Shown here: piece after piece, positions 9,677 through 19,242 of the stretch
How the letters are laid out: each line of letters begins with the position of its first letter
How positions within the stretch are numbered: position 1 is the first letter of the stretch
Assembly: GCF_021044625.1 (NCBI RefSeq)
Contig: NZ_CP087999.1
Span: 3,059,001 to 3,123,000, forward strand
Source of the DNA: Geomonas sp. RF6
GTDB taxonomy: Bacteria; Desulfobacterota; Desulfuromonadia; Geobacterales; Geobacteraceae
DNA: 64,000 nucleotides
Reading direction: 5' to 3'
Position numbers and translations under genes: made by a program
Notes under the pieces: generated by a model
The model's input: the letters and a program-made list of their open reading frames with translations, nothing else
What the model was told of the DNA's origin: nothing
Databases searched by the model: none

Positions 9677-9705
9677 GTTCCCCCCTTTGCGAAGGGGGGA
9701 CAGGG
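9677..9705 (+). repeat. REP-A left half and 9-bp target duplication of IS copy 1
   Basis: A REP-A unit is interrupted here by the IS element. Its left half ends in GGGACAGGG (9697-9705), which is repeated at 11013-11021 on the other side. Removing the element and one duplication restores an uninterrupted REP-A unit like those at 14.6, 17.8 and 20.6 kb. Confidence 0.9.
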
Positions 9706-11012
9706 CAGCGTTGTCCGGTTAGGTTCTTGCTCTCTGAAATCTTTGATATTGCTGTACTTTTTGCTTGACATCTGTTGAAGGGTGGCGCGCGCCGCGTTCG
9801 TAACTACGTAATTCGGGAGTGGTTACGACATGCGTCCCTTCAGCAGACAAAAGCCTCAGAATCCTTATGAATTTAATAGACTTCTCGACCCAGTAAAGAG
9901 ATCATGCACCCCTGTTTCTCCACTTACATCGAGAGGTTACCGACCGTTGCAACTGTCATTCGACGATCAGCTAAAGGCCCTTGTCTACTACCATCTCCAG
10001 GAATTCTCTTCTGGAAGAGAACTGATCCAGGCCCTGGAACAGGACAATTTCGCCAAGGAATGTGTTGCGCCACCTAAAGGCGTTAAAAAATCCGCGTTTT
10101 TTGAGGCTATCAACACACGTGGACTCGAACAACTCACTGAAATCTTTGGAGCACTGGCGAAAGAGGCTCGCAAAGTCATTCCCGCCCAACACGCAGAACT
10201 TGGCAACCTTGTTGGCATCGATGGATCTGTCATCGACGCTTTGATGTCGATGGATTGGGCGCAGTACTCAAGCACTCACAATAAAGCCAAAGCCCACGTA
10301 GGCCTTGATCTGAACCGTGGTGTGCCGACGAGTGTGGTCGTGACTGACGCTAACCAGGTGGAGCGGCAGTATGTAGACCGTATCCTCCAGCCTGGCGAGA
10401 CTGCTGTCCTTGATCGAGGGTACCAATGCAACGCCGACTTCGATCAGTGGCAAGAAGACGGCAAACTCTTTATTTGCCGCATCCAGCAGAGAGCCAGAAA
10501 GAAGGTCGTCCGTCAAAATCCTCTTCCGCACAGTGACATCGTCTTTTATGACGCCATCGTTATTCTGGGCAAGAAGGGGCTCACTGAAGGGCAGAAAGAG
10601 CTCCGAGTAGTTGGCTATCGCGTTGACCGAAAGGAATACTGGGTTGCGACAAACCGCTATGACCTTACCGCTGAACAGGTGGCCGAAGCATACAAACTAC
10701 GTTGGAACATAGAGACCTTCTTTGGCTGGTGGAAACGATACCTCAACGTCTACCACTTAATCGCCAGAAGCCAGTATGGCATGATGGTGCAGGTCCTCAG
10801 TGGACTTATCACTTACCTTCTCCTGGCCATTTACTGCCAAGAACAGCATAACGAGCGGGTGAGCATCAATCGTGTCAGAGAGCTAAGAAACAAAATCGCT
10901 AGTGAAGCTGCTGGAATGGCAGCTGAAGCCTCTAGACTGCGAAAAAATGAGGCCAAAAAAAACCGAAAAAAGCAGAAACGACGCAAAGCAAAAACCTAAC
11001 CGGACAACGCTG
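9706..11012 (+). mobile_element. IS4-type insertion sequence, copy 1
   Basis: The element is 1307 bp. It is bounded by perfect 20-bp inverted repeats: CAGCGTTGTCCGGTTAGGTT at 9706-9725 and its complement at 10993-11012. It is flanked by 9-bp duplications GGGACAGGG. It contains one transposase gene. A second copy of identical length and ends lies at 40022-41328 in the opposite orientation. The two differ at only a handful of positions that I could notice, with no change to the protein, so at least one transposition is recent and the element is likely active. Confidence 0.95.
9830..10999 (+). CDS. IS4-family DDE transposase
   Basis: A 389-residue transposase. DDE features are visible: the GIDGSVIDALMSMDWAQYS block holding the first Asp (about residue 128), the AVLDRGYQCNADFDQW block with the second Asp, and the YKLRWNIETFFGWWKRYLNVYHL block with the Y-(2)R-(3)E-(6)K signature of IS4-type enzymes. 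A DUF4372-like N-terminal region (about residues 1-80) is followed by the catalytic core and a basic coiled C-terminus. The last codons run into the right inverted repeat. The protein is identical to the one in the second copy. Confidence 0.93.
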   Translation: MRPFSRQKPQNPYEFNRLLDPVKRSCTPVSPLTSRGYRPLQLSFDDQLKALVYYHLQEFSSGRELIQALEQDNFAKECVAPPKGVKKSAFFEAINTRGLEQLTEIFGALAKEARKVIPAQHAELGNLVGIDGSVIDALMSMDWAQYSSTHNKAKAHVGLDLNRGVPTSVVVTDANQVERQYVDRILQPGETAVLDRGYQCNADFDQWQEDGKLFICRIQQRARKKVVRQNPLPHSDIVFYDAIVILGKKGLTEGQKELRVVGYRVDRKEYWVATNRYDLTAEQVAEAYKLRWNIETFFGWWKRYLNVYHLIARSQYGMMVQVLSGLITYLLLAIYCQEQHNERVSINRVRELRNKIASEAAGMAAEASRLRKNEAKKNRKKQKRRKAKT

Positions 11013-11075
11013 GGGACAGGGGGGATTTGCCTTGGTTCTGCCGTGCGCCCTAGCAGTTGAGTGAGCGGGCTGAAC

Positions 11076-11108
11076 AAAAAAATGGGGATGCGTTTCCGCA
11101 CCCCCCAT
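11076..11108 (-). terminator. Intrinsic terminator for the multicopper oxidase gene
   Basis: Read on the minus strand, ATGGGGGGTGCG pairs with CGCATCCCCAT around a GAAA tetraloop, followed by seven T residues. It lies about 80 bp downstream of the oxidase stop codon. Confidence 0.75.
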
Positions 11109-11132
11109 GGAGGATCTACTGTTCTCGGTGAG

Positions 11133-11167
11133 GCCGGCGGCACTTTGGTGCCGCCGGCTTTTTTTAT
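11133..11167 (+). terminator. Plus-strand intrinsic terminator
   Basis: GCCGGCGGCAC (11133-11143) and GTGCCGCCGGC (11148-11158) pair perfectly around TTTG, then seven T residues. It would end transcripts coming rightwards from paaK or the IS; together with the minus-strand hairpin just to its left it insulates convergent units. Before the IS landed it was probably the paaK terminator. Confidence 0.8.
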
Positions 11168-11185
11168 ATGCGCTTCTTACCTAAA

Positions 11186-13042
11186 CTACGGCACTACCTG
11201 GAAAGGCCGCATCATGTCGTTGTCCTCGTGGTCCAGGATGTGGCAGTGCCATACATATCCCGGTCCCTCCGTGGCGTCGAAGGGGTACCCCGGTCCCGCC
11301 GCCCCCGCCGGTGTGTCGGTCGGTGCAAAGCGCACCGCGATGCGGGTCACCTCGCCCGGGTTCATCCGTACCGTGTCTTTCCACCCTGCTTCATTCAGAT
11401 CAGGCGGAGAAGGTTTCCCGACCAGGTACGGTGCGGGGTCAGGGTTGCCACCGGGAGGGGGGCCGGCCGCAGGGATGAACGCTCCGCCAGGGAATGCCCG
11501 CTCGTAATCCTTCAGGTATTTCCCAGCCTGGTACTTCTGGCGGCTCAGCAGCTGGTACTGGACCAGGTGCAGGTGGATCGGGTGCGTGTCGCCGGTGGTG
11601 TTGATGATCTCCCAAACCTCTGTCGACCCCACCCTCGGCTTTTCAGACACCGGATCCATGAAGTGGCTGTTGTTGAGGAGCACCTCCATCGGCCCGCCCA
11701 TCCCCATCACCTCGTTCAGCGTGAGGCGCCGCACCGGAGTCGAAGCCGTCACCGTTGGCGCCAGCCGCACGATCGGCGTGGGACGCAGAGCCGTTACAGC
11801 CGAGGGATCGAGACTGGTATCCATACCGCTCAGCGGGAGTGCCACCACGACCTTCATGATCTGCCCGAGTGTTGCCGGATCGGGCACTGTGCCGGCCGGG
11901 AAGGGGGCCTTCGCGCTGTTTTGCAGGATGAGCTCGCTCCCTGCTGCCATCCCGCTGAAGTCGACGATGACGTCGGCCCTCTCCCCCGGCGCGAGGGTCA
12001 ATGCCGCGAGCTTCACCGGGGTGTCCAGCAGCCCGCCGTCGGTGCCGATCTGCCAGAAGACCGGTGCTTTCCCTTTCTGCGCGGACCACGAAAGGGTGTA
12101 GAAGCGGGCATTGGAGCCGTTCAGCAGGCGCAGGCGGTAGCGGCGCGGCTCCACGTTCAGGAAGGGCCAGGTCTTCCCGTTCACGACGATGACGTCCCCG
12201 AAGAACTCAGGGTTCCAGTACGGATGATCCTCGGGATTGGTCGGGGGGCCGTTGAGGCCGGCGGGGGAGCCGTCCGGGAAGAGGAGCTGCCCCGCGGTGT
12301 CGAACTGGCGATCCTGTATGGCGATCTCGCGCTCGTACGGGCCGCTCGGAAGGTTCGCCGGCTCGTTGACCGGGTCGCGCAGCAGGTAGAATGCGGCGAG
12401 CCCGCCGTAGACGTTGGTGCGGGTGGTGCCGAGCGCGTGGTCATGGTACCAGAGGGTGGTGGCCTCCTGGCCGTTCGGGTAGGTATAGACCGTGCCGGGA
12501 AAGGTTGCGCCGACCTGGGCGAGATTTGGGGTGAACCACCCCTGCGGGCCGCCGTCGAAGCGGGAGGGGACCTCGCCGCCATGCAGGTGCACGACGGTCG
12601 GGACCGGTCCCGCGTACGGGCTGAAGCAGTCATCCCGGTCGGCGCTCATCATGCACTGGAGGCCGAGCGGGTCGGCCCAGTGCAGCGTCTGGTCGATGGT
12701 CATGTGCCTCTGCAGGACGGGATCGACCAGGTTGTTGTAGTAGGTCACCGTCGTCGGCACGCCGCGCACCGCCTCGATGGTCGGGCCCGGATAGCTGCCG
12801 TTATACCCCCACACCATGGTAGCAGGGAAACCCGCCGGCAGGACCTGCTGGGTGAACTCCGACATGGTGATGCTCTGGGCGGGCCCGAACAGTTTTCCCG
12901 GCGCAGGTAGCTGGTCCACATACTTCGGGATGCTCTTTGGATTGAGAGGCTGCTGGGGCTCCTGCACGGACCCGAGCGCGGCCGACCCAACTGATAGCAC
13001 CGCCAGGCAGGCGAGATAGGTTGCAACTCTTTTCCCTTTCAT
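11186..13042 (-). CDS. Secreted multicopper oxidase
   Basis: A 618-residue laccase-type oxidase with an N-terminal signal peptide (about residues 1-24, KGKRVATYLACLAVLSVGSAALG). All four copper motifs are present: HLHGG, WYHDHALG, HPIHLH near the C-terminal domain, and HCHILDHEDNDMM, the last supplying the His-Cys-His of the T1/T3 sites and a Met axial ligand. Its organisation resembles the CotA/bilirubin-oxidase subgroup and the OmpB-type multicopper oxidases of Geobacter implicated in Fe(III)/Mn(IV) oxide use; the substrate here is inferred only. The ATG follows GGGAGGAGACGACC. Single gene with its own terminator at 11076-11108. Confidence 0.92.
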   Translation of the reverse strand: MKGKRVATYLACLAVLSVGSAALGSVQEPQQPLNPKSIPKYVDQLPAPGKLFGPAQSITMSEFTQQVLPAGFPATMVWGYNGSYPGPTIEAVRGVPTTVTYYNNLVDPVLQRHMTIDQTLHWADPLGLQCMMSADRDDCFSPYAGPVPTVVHLHGGEVPSRFDGGPQGWFTPNLAQVGATFPGTVYTYPNGQEATTLWYHDHALGTTRTNVYGGLAAFYLLRDPVNEPANLPSGPYEREIAIQDRQFDTAGQLLFPDGSPAGLNGPPTNPEDHPYWNPEFFGDVIVVNGKTWPFLNVEPRRYRLRLLNGSNARFYTLSWSAQKGKAPVFWQIGTDGGLLDTPVKLAALTLAPGERADVIVDFSGMAAGSELILQNSAKAPFPAGTVPDPATLGQIMKVVVALPLSGMDTSLDPSAVTALRPTPIVRLAPTVTASTPVRRLTLNEVMGMGGPMEVLLNNSHFMDPVSEKPRVGSTEVWEIINTTGDTHPIHLHLVQYQLLSRQKYQAGKYLKDYERAFPGGAFIPAAGPPPGGNPDPAPYLVGKPSPPDLNEAGWKDTVRMNPGEVTRIAVRFAPTDTPAGAAGPGYPFDATEGPGYVWHCHILDHEDNDMMRPFQVVP

Positions 13043-13358
13043 GGTCGTCTCCTCCCGGCTCTTAATCTGATCGAGATAGCAATCCCTCTACTTCTGTGAT
13101 TGAAACAGGACCTTTGCATACCTGCAGTGCGGGGATCATGCCATATTACTTTCGCTCAAGGTAAGGTGCTGGAAATACTGAGTAAAAAGGCAGGTGCTGC
13201 TCTCTGTAGGCGGGGATAAGGGTGCGCGTTTTTGTGCACGGCAGCTGTTTGGAAGGATCTTTGTACAGCCGTTATTTCATGAAAGGAGACGGGAGAAAGA
13301 AGTTATTGCGGGGTTTGAATAAGGAGGTTGAGCAGAGGGATTGGATCACTTCCGGACG
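13043..13358. other. Intergenic region, promoter side of the oxidase gene
   Basis: The 316 bp lie between the multicopper oxidase and the peptidase gene. A short rightward reading frame (13222-13425) has no conserved features. I see no repeat, RNA gene or convincing promoter. Confidence 0.5.
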
Positions 13359-14366
13359 CTACTCTCCGGAGAGCTCCTGTACCACGCGGTGGACACCGGC
13401 GGTTACCCGCGCCATCCTCTCGTAGTCGAGCTTGTCCGGCGTATCCTGCGCGTCGTGGTAGTAGGGGTATCGGAAGGGAGCCGTGTCGGTGATCATCACT
13501 GCAGGATACCCTTCCTGCCAGAAGGACCAGTGATCGGACCAGCCGATACCCGGAACGACATCAGGGGCCGCTAGACCTTCGGAGGGAAAGGGCGTCGTTT
13601 TCCGGAAGGTGCGGATGACCCGGCGCAGCAGGTTGCAGGACGGAAGGTTACTCACCATCCCGATGAAATTTCCGGTATCGGGATAAAAGCTGCTGAAGGG
13701 GGCAGGATACTGCTGGCTGCCATGCGCGTCGGAGTAGTAGCCGATCGTCTCCAGGGAGAGCATCCCCGCGATCTTGTCCCCGCGCTTTCGGGCGCCTCGG
13801 GTGTACACGCGGCTCCCCATCTCTTCGCTCAGAAACCACGGCGGCTCCTCGTTCACAAACGCCACCAGCCGGACGGTGCGTGCAGGTTTCTGGTCGCGCA
13901 GGAGCCTCGCCAGTTCGAGAACCGCGGCTACGCCTGAGGCGTTGTCGTTGGCCCCCGGAGCTCCCGCGACCGAATCGTAGTGAGCTCCGACGACGACGAT
14001 TTCCTCGGCGTGGGATGTTCCCTTCAACTCGGCCTCGATGTTCACCATCTCCCGCTCGCCGATACGGTACGGCTCTTTTCTGACAGCGTACCCTTGAGCC
14101 CCCAGTTCCTTTTCGATATAGGCCGCGGCATGCTGCAACTCCTTGTAGTGCGTGGTGTTGCGCTCGCCGATATCCTTCGCCAGCACCGTGACATGCTGTC
14201 GCAGCCGCTTTGCCAGTTCCGTCTCCTCCTCTGTCAGCGGGGGTAGAGGGCCTTTATGGGAGCGGCCGGGCATGATGGTCATGCACCCTCCGGTGGTGCA
14301 GATGATGACGAGGATCATGAGGCAGATGACGGCGACCGGGACGCCATGTCGAGCTGCTGATTTCAC
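13359..14366 (-). CDS. M28-family zinc peptidase lipoprotein
   Basis: A 335-residue exported aminopeptidase-like protein. The N-terminus is a lipoprotein signal (PVAVICLMILVIICTTGGC), so it is probably anchored in a membrane facing the periplasm. The dizinc M28 signature is VVVGAHYDSVAGAPGANDNASG (His and first Asp, then the bridging Asp); AFVNEEPPWF supplies the catalytic Glu and the next ligand Glu; YYHDAQDTPDKLDYERM supplies the last His. Start is GTG at 14366, with GGAG upstream. Likely a peptide scavenger; the specificity is unknown. Confidence 0.88.
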   Translation of the reverse strand: MKSAARHGVPVAVICLMILVIICTTGGCMTIMPGRSHKGPLPPLTEEETELAKRLRQHVTVLAKDIGERNTTHYKELQHAAAYIEKELGAQGYAVRKEPYRIGEREMVNIEAELKGTSHAEEIVVVGAHYDSVAGAPGANDNASGVAAVLELARLLRDQKPARTVRLVAFVNEEPPWFLSEEMGSRVYTRGARKRGDKIAGMLSLETIGYYSDAHGSQQYPAPFSSFYPDTGNFIGMVSNLPSCNLLRRVIRTFRKTTPFPSEGLAAPDVVPGIGWSDHWSFWQEGYPAVMITDTAPFRYPYYHDAQDTPDKLDYERMARVTAGVHRVVQELSGE

Positions 14367-14399
14367 AGGGGCTCCATCTTTTCAACGGCGTATGCAGGT

Positions 14400-14656
14400 T
14401 CACCGGAAAAGGTTAAGGCCGGCTTTTATGCCGGAAACGCTGCGCTTATTCCGGCCTACATTGACGTCGCATAAATGTAGGCCGGGATAAGCCAAAGGCG
14501 TTCCCGGCATGTCCACATCCATTCCAGCGAACCCACGGTTTACGTCCCCTCACAGGAGTAGGCGAGGCATCACGTCCCCCCCTTTGCGAAGGGGGGACAG
14601 GGGGGATTTGTTTCGAAAACTCCGGCACCTGCGCCCGCACCGCCCCATGCATCCCT
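14400..14656. repeat. REP-B pair and one REP-A unit
   Basis: Two REP-B units in inverted orientation (about 14417-14461 and 14477-14510; GCCGGAAACGCTGCGCTTATTCCGGC versus GCCGGGATAAGCC...GTTCCCGGC types) flank a short spacer. An intact REP-A unit follows at about 14571-14612. All lie between the convergently spaced peptidase and dehydrogenase genes. Confidence 0.8.
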
Positions 14657-17650
14657 TCACATCTCCGCCGGGAAGTAGTTCACCAAGTGCCCCTTGATGG
14701 TGGCGCCGAAGTCTTCCTCGCGGTCGCCGCGGTACACCATCGACGAACCTATTTCCGCGGCAAGGATGGCGAAGAGGTACTTCTGCGGCAAACGCGTGAG
14801 CCTCTGCCGGTACTTGCGCTCCTCGCGCAGCATCCTCGGGAGGTGCGACAGGATTGCCCGGCGGTAGAGGGGCTGCAGGCAGAGCTCCGGGTGGTCCTGG
14901 AAAAAGTGGAAGATCATGGCGTACAGCTCGTTCATCTCCGTGCTGAGCTCGTCGGAGAACTCGGTACAGCACGTCCCGCCGGGCTGTTCCCGCCGCCTGC
15001 GCAGGATGAGCCGCGCCTCCTCCGCCGCCCGCTTCTCCAAAATCTCCAGCACGTCGCGCACATAGCGCTCCTTCTCCGCCAAAAATTCCTTCTCGCTCAG
15101 CAGCAGGTTCGCGATGATCTCGTAGGAGGAGGAAATAACGCCGCACTTGTTGGCGGAGGCGTCGCGCATGATGATGACGCCTCGCTTCTGCAGCTGCAGG
15201 CGGGCCTCCGGCGTGATGAACGAGTTCGCTCCCTCCACAATGACACGGGCGGACGGGATCCCCTCCGAGAGGAAGTAGCGCTCCCAGTTGTCCTTGTCGA
15301 TCGTCTCCGGCCGCCCCCCGGCGGGAATGAAAAGATCGGCCTCCACGGTGAAGGGGAGCTCCTCATAGGCGCGGGAGAATTCGTCGGTGGACATCCATTC
15401 CTCTTCCAGCCCGGCCGGGGTGCGGGTGACCTTGCGAAAGAGATCGCGCACTCCTTCCCGGCGGCTCCCGGAGCGGAAGATCATGAAGCCGCCAAGGTGC
15501 AGCGCCTGCGGATTGAAGCCGTCCAGGTCCTGCTTCAGCACGATGCGTGAGAGCTCCTCCCGATCCGCGCCGAACGGGTCGTAGACTGCGGCGGTGCCGT
15601 CGAGTATGAGGCGTATCTTCACCTCGGGCGCTCTGTCGAGAAGGATCCGGATTGCGTTTCCCGCCACGTCGCCGTTTGTCCCCCCGGTGAACTTCACCGT
15701 GAAGGGGTCGCGATAGATGTCGATCCCCACCTCCGCCATGGTGATCTCGGCGAACTTTACCACCCCTGTCGAGGTGACGCCGTACTCCTTGTGGTTGATC
15801 CCCACCTGCTTGCTGGAGATGATGCCGATCCCCAGGATGTAGCCGCGCTTGCGGGAGAGCTGCGCGATATTCTCGATCATGGTGTCGTGCAGGTTCTCGT
15901 CGGGACCGAGCTCGATCGGCTCGTCCTGCCGGTAGTAGTCGACGACTGCCGGGTCGCGCGCCACGCCGTTTTTGGTGATGAAGACATCGAGGAAGGCGTT
16001 GGCGACGCCGTACTGCAATTTGTACAGTCGCGGGTACTCCATCTCCCGCTCACCGCTGCGCTTCAGGTCGGAGGCATCGAGGATGAGGACGAGTTTCGAG
16101 CCCCCCTCGTAGATGTCCTTGTTCTTCAGGTGCTGGGTGTGCGCGAGCACGAAATTTTCCCGGAAGATGGTATTGGCGTTGGTGGTGAAGTCGTCGGCGT
16201 TGCGCGCGATGACCGTGCGCCAGCCGCCGCGGGCGATGTCGGAGAAGCCGATGTGATAGCCAAAGCCGTAGCGGCTGAAGAAGAAGGTTACCCGGAAGGG
16301 GATCGCCTGGGGGAGGTCCGCGGTGAATTCGTCGCCGAGTTCCACGAGATAACCCGGGTCGAGCCGGAAGGCGAGCGCCTGCTTGTTGAGGACGAAGAAG
16401 TTCGTCTTCAGGGTGTGCTTGATAAAGATGAGGCAGCAGCGGTAGATGGTGCGCCGCACCTCGTCGAGGTAGCGATGCCCCGTGTTGTACCCCTCCACCG
16501 CCAGCCGCGTCTCCTCCAATGTGGCGCGATAGACGCCGTCGCGGTCCACCAGTTGCGGATCGAAGCGGGCCTTGAAGAGCTTCACCAGTTCGAGCGCGAT
16601 CTCCGGGTGGGAGAAGAAGGCGCTCTGCACGTGGTCGAGCCCGAAGCGGTCCGGGTCTGTGTGGGCGAGGTTCGTGTGGCAAAAGGCGATGAAGGTGTCG
16701 ATGAGGGATGCTTCCCCGCCGCTCATGATCCCTGTGGTCAAAAAGCTGTGGTAGCCCTGCCCCCTGGTGGAGATGATCTGCGTGTTGTAGAGCTCCTCCT
16801 GCAGTCTGCTGAACATGTCGGAGCCGCGGTCCAGCGGTTCCGCCGAATGCCGCGCCACGTAGAAGGTGCCGAGGAAATAGGGGTGGAAGCCGTTTGAGAC
16901 CGTAAGACAGTAGGCCCGGTTCACCCCGATCCCCAGCCGGTGGAAGACCTCCATGATCTGCAGGAGAAAGTCCGTCTGCGGCGGGTTCGCCACCGCGAAG
17001 TGGATCCGCGATTCGTTGCTGCTCTTCGCCGGCTCGACGTCGACGTAGAGCCCTCCGCTACGAACCACTTTTTGCAGCAGCTGGAGCACCTGCGCGACCC
17101 TGAGAGGAGAGGAGTACCTCACGTATCGCTCGTTGTTCACCCAAAGGATGGCGAGGAGCCGTTCGAACTCCTTCATTTCGAAGTCCGGGTACGTTTCCTT
17201 CAGCTGTTTCGCATGCCGTTCCGCGAGGTCTCGCGGTATCTTTGCCTCCCGCCATTTGAGGACTTCTTCGTTCCCCTTCCTGTCGAATTCGAATCGCTGG
17301 ATCTCCAGCTCCTGCGCCATCCCCGGTATGGGCCCCTCGGAATGGGTGAACATGGCGTAGGAAATCTCGCGGTCGTGCCAGTGGCTCAGCGTGTCGTACA
17401 GTGAGCCCGGCACGTTGACCCGGGCGAGGATGAGCATCTTTTCGCGGTCAGCGAGGATCAGCTGGCGGTTGTAGCGCAGGGAGCAAAGCTCCCGTTCCAA
17501 AAGGAGCAAGGCCTGGGGCTCGTCCTGCATAGCGACGAAAAAGTGCGGGGTGATCTGCTCCCTCAGCCACTTCCTGTTTTGCGCCATTTCACATGCGAGG
17601 TCGTTTTCTTCGGTGAAGTTCTGGTCCATGGCGGTACCCCTCTGAGACAT
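14657..17650 (-). CDS. Large NAD-dependent glutamate dehydrogenase
   Basis: A 997-residue enzyme converting glutamate to 2-oxoglutarate and ammonium. Length and content match the large (about 115 kDa) NAD-GDH class. There is a long N-terminal regulatory half (about residues 1-400), then a Glu/Leu/Phe/Val dehydrogenase core beginning near SRYGFGYHIGFSDIARGGWRTVIARNADDFTT, with YEGGSKLVLILDA carrying the substrate-binding Lys and a Rossmann part around VKFTGGTNGDVAGNAIRILL. Two starts are possible: ATG 17650 (AGGAAATGAG upstream) or ATG 17629 (GAGGGG upstream). Transcribed alone. It belongs to the amino-acid catabolic capacity also suggested by aspA and iorAB-paaK. Confidence 0.9.
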   Translation of the reverse strand: MSQRGTAMDQNFTEENDLACEMAQNRKWLREQITPHFFVAMQDEPQALLLLERELCSLRYNRQLILADREKMLILARVNVPGSLYDTLSHWHDREISYAMFTHSEGPIPGMAQELEIQRFEFDRKGNEEVLKWREAKIPRDLAERHAKQLKETYPDFEMKEFERLLAILWVNNERYVRYSSPLRVAQVLQLLQKVVRSGGLYVDVEPAKSSNESRIHFAVANPPQTDFLLQIMEVFHRLGIGVNRAYCLTVSNGFHPYFLGTFYVARHSAEPLDRGSDMFSRLQEELYNTQIISTRGQGYHSFLTTGIMSGGEASLIDTFIAFCHTNLAHTDPDRFGLDHVQSAFFSHPEIALELVKLFKARFDPQLVDRDGVYRATLEETRLAVEGYNTGHRYLDEVRRTIYRCCLIFIKHTLKTNFFVLNKQALAFRLDPGYLVELGDEFTADLPQAIPFRVTFFFSRYGFGYHIGFSDIARGGWRTVIARNADDFTTNANTIFRENFVLAHTQHLKNKDIYEGGSKLVLILDASDLKRSGEREMEYPRLYKLQYGVANAFLDVFITKNGVARDPAVVDYYRQDEPIELGPDENLHDTMIENIAQLSRKRGYILGIGIISSKQVGINHKEYGVTSTGVVKFAEITMAEVGIDIYRDPFTVKFTGGTNGDVAGNAIRILLDRAPEVKIRLILDGTAAVYDPFGADREELSRIVLKQDLDGFNPQALHLGGFMIFRSGSRREGVRDLFRKVTRTPAGLEEEWMSTDEFSRAYEELPFTVEADLFIPAGGRPETIDKDNWERYFLSEGIPSARVIVEGANSFITPEARLQLQKRGVIIMRDASANKCGVISSSYEIIANLLLSEKEFLAEKERYVRDVLEILEKRAAEEARLILRRRREQPGGTCCTEFSDELSTEMNELYAMIFHFFQDHPELCLQPLYRRAILSHLPRMLREERKYRQRLTRLPQKYLFAILAAEIGSSMVYRGDREEDFGATIKGHLVNYFPAEM

Positions 17651-17974
17651 CTCATTTCCTGCAAAGCCAGTATAGCAGCGGTTCTACGTCTTCCTATCAG
17701 TTTTTATCATGAAAGGCAAAAGCTACATCCACCGCAAAGGCGCAAAGGGCGCAAAGGGAAAATCCGCAAAGGAAAGGCTCTTCATGGATTCTGGAAACCA
17801 TGATGTGTGTCCTATCAAAGGCGCAGGCGAGACCCTCACGTTCCCCCCTTTGCGAAGGGGGGACAGGGGGGATTTGCCTTTGATGCCACCTCGGCCGCAC
17901 AAACACCGCCTCTTTCCAGTTGAAAGACTCCCCACGAGCGGTTATTATGCCCCCGGTTTCCAAGGGGGTAGGGA
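17651..17974. repeat. Intergenic stretch with GCAAAGG tandem and a REP-A unit
   Basis: Bases about 17722-17780 have a degenerate run of CGCAAAGG-type heptamers/octamers (CCGCAAAGGCGCAAAGGGCG...). A complete REP-A unit (CCCCCTTTGCGAAGGGGGGA then CAGGGGGGATTTGCC) is at 17839-17880. Divergent region between the dehydrogenase and truD; no gene is seen. Confidence 0.7.
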
Positions 17975-19180
17975 GTGCAACACGAATCGAAGTATCTGAC
18001 GGCGGGAATACCGGGCACCGGCGGGGTCATCAAGGAGACACCGGAGGACTTCGTCGTCGAGGAGATCCCGGCCTATCTTCCGAGCGGTCAAGGTGAGCAC
18101 TGCTACGCGGTGATCGAGAAGCGCGGCATCGCCACGCTCGAGGCGCTCCGGCGCATCTCGCGCGCTCTCGGAGTCCAGGAGCGTGACATGGGGTACGCGG
18201 GAATGAAGGACGCGCAGGGGCTGACCCGGCAGACCATCTCCATCCCGAGAGTCTCTCCCGACGCAGTGCGCGCCCTGCAGATACCCGGAGTCGCTGTCCT
18301 TTCCGCCGCCATGCACGGAAACAAGCTGAGGCTCGGCCACCTGAAGGGGAACCGCTTCACGGTCCGCGTCCGGTCCGTTGCCGGTAACGCCCCCGCCCTT
18401 GCCGAGGAAACGCTGGAGATCGTCCGGAGGCGCGGCCTGCCCAACCGTTTCGGCGTGCAGCGCTACGGCGTCCAGGGAAACACCCACCTGATCGGCGCCT
18501 GCATGCTGCGCGGCGACTATCGCGCCGCCGTCGATACCGTCATCGGCGATCCAAAAGCGGTGGCGGACGAGAGGTGGCGGCTGGCGATCGAGGCATACCA
18601 TCGGGGCGAGCTCGCCGAGGCGCTTTCTCTCTTTCCGCCGCACTTCCGCGTCGAGCGCGACCTGATCGACCGCCTCCTGAAGAGGCCCGATGCGTGGCAG
18701 CAGGCCTTCAACGCCGTCCAGCCGCGCATGAAAAGGCTTTACCTCTCCGCGTTCCAGTCCTTTCTCTTCGACAAGGTGCTCGATGGGCGTCTCGACACGC
18801 TCGATCGCATCCTGCCCGGCGACATTGCCTTCAAGCATGAAAATGGAGCCTGCTTCATCGTGCAAGACGCCGAAGTGGAACAGACCCGTGCCGACTCCTT
18901 CGAAATTTCCCCCACCGGACCGATGTTCGGCTGCACCATGATGGAGCCCTCCGGAGAACAGCTGGAGCTGGAACAGGGGGTGCTGGAGGCGCACGGGGTG
19001 ACGCGGGAATCCTTCGCGCTTCCCGGCGCGCTGCGGATGGACGGCGAACGGAGGGCGCTCAGGGTGCCCGTTTCGGAGACCGTGGTGCAGGGGGAAGGGG
19101 AGAATCTCGTGCTGAGCTTCGCCCTGCCGCGCGGCTCCTATGCCACCTCCCTCCTTCGGGAGATCATGAAGGTCGAGTAA
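17975..19180 (+). CDS. truD: tRNA pseudouridine(13) synthase
   Basis: A 401-residue TruD-family enzyme isomerising U13 of tRNA-Glu. FVVEEIPAYLPSGQGEHCY is the N-terminal family motif, GYAGMKDAQGLTRQ contains the catalytic Asp and family signature, and RFGVQRYGVQGNTHLIG with NRFTVRVR give the RNA-binding core. Start is GTG at 17975 after GGGGGTAGGGA. Followed 62 bp later by the DUF294-like gene. Confidence 0.93.
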   Translation: MQHESKYLTAGIPGTGGVIKETPEDFVVEEIPAYLPSGQGEHCYAVIEKRGIATLEALRRISRALGVQERDMGYAGMKDAQGLTRQTISIPRVSPDAVRALQIPGVAVLSAAMHGNKLRLGHLKGNRFTVRVRSVAGNAPALAEETLEIVRRRGLPNRFGVQRYGVQGNTHLIGACMLRGDYRAAVDTVIGDPKAVADERWRLAIEAYHRGELAEALSLFPPHFRVERDLIDRLLKRPDAWQQAFNAVQPRMKRLYLSAFQSFLFDKVLDGRLDTLDRILPGDIAFKHENGACFIVQDAEVEQTRADSFEISPTGPMFGCTMMEPSGEQLELEQGVLEAHGVTRESFALPGALRMDGERRALRVPVSETVVQGEGENLVLSFALPRGSYATSLLREIMKVE

Positions 19181-19242
19181 GCCGAGAGTGAAAGCGGCTG
19201 ACGGGCGAGTGCCCGTTGGCGAAATGAAATCGGGGTGTTATT

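Noticed and set aside
13222-13425. Small plus-strand gene upstream of the peptidase 3' end
   Set aside because: No ribosome-binding site, no conserved features, second half antisense to the peptidase gene.
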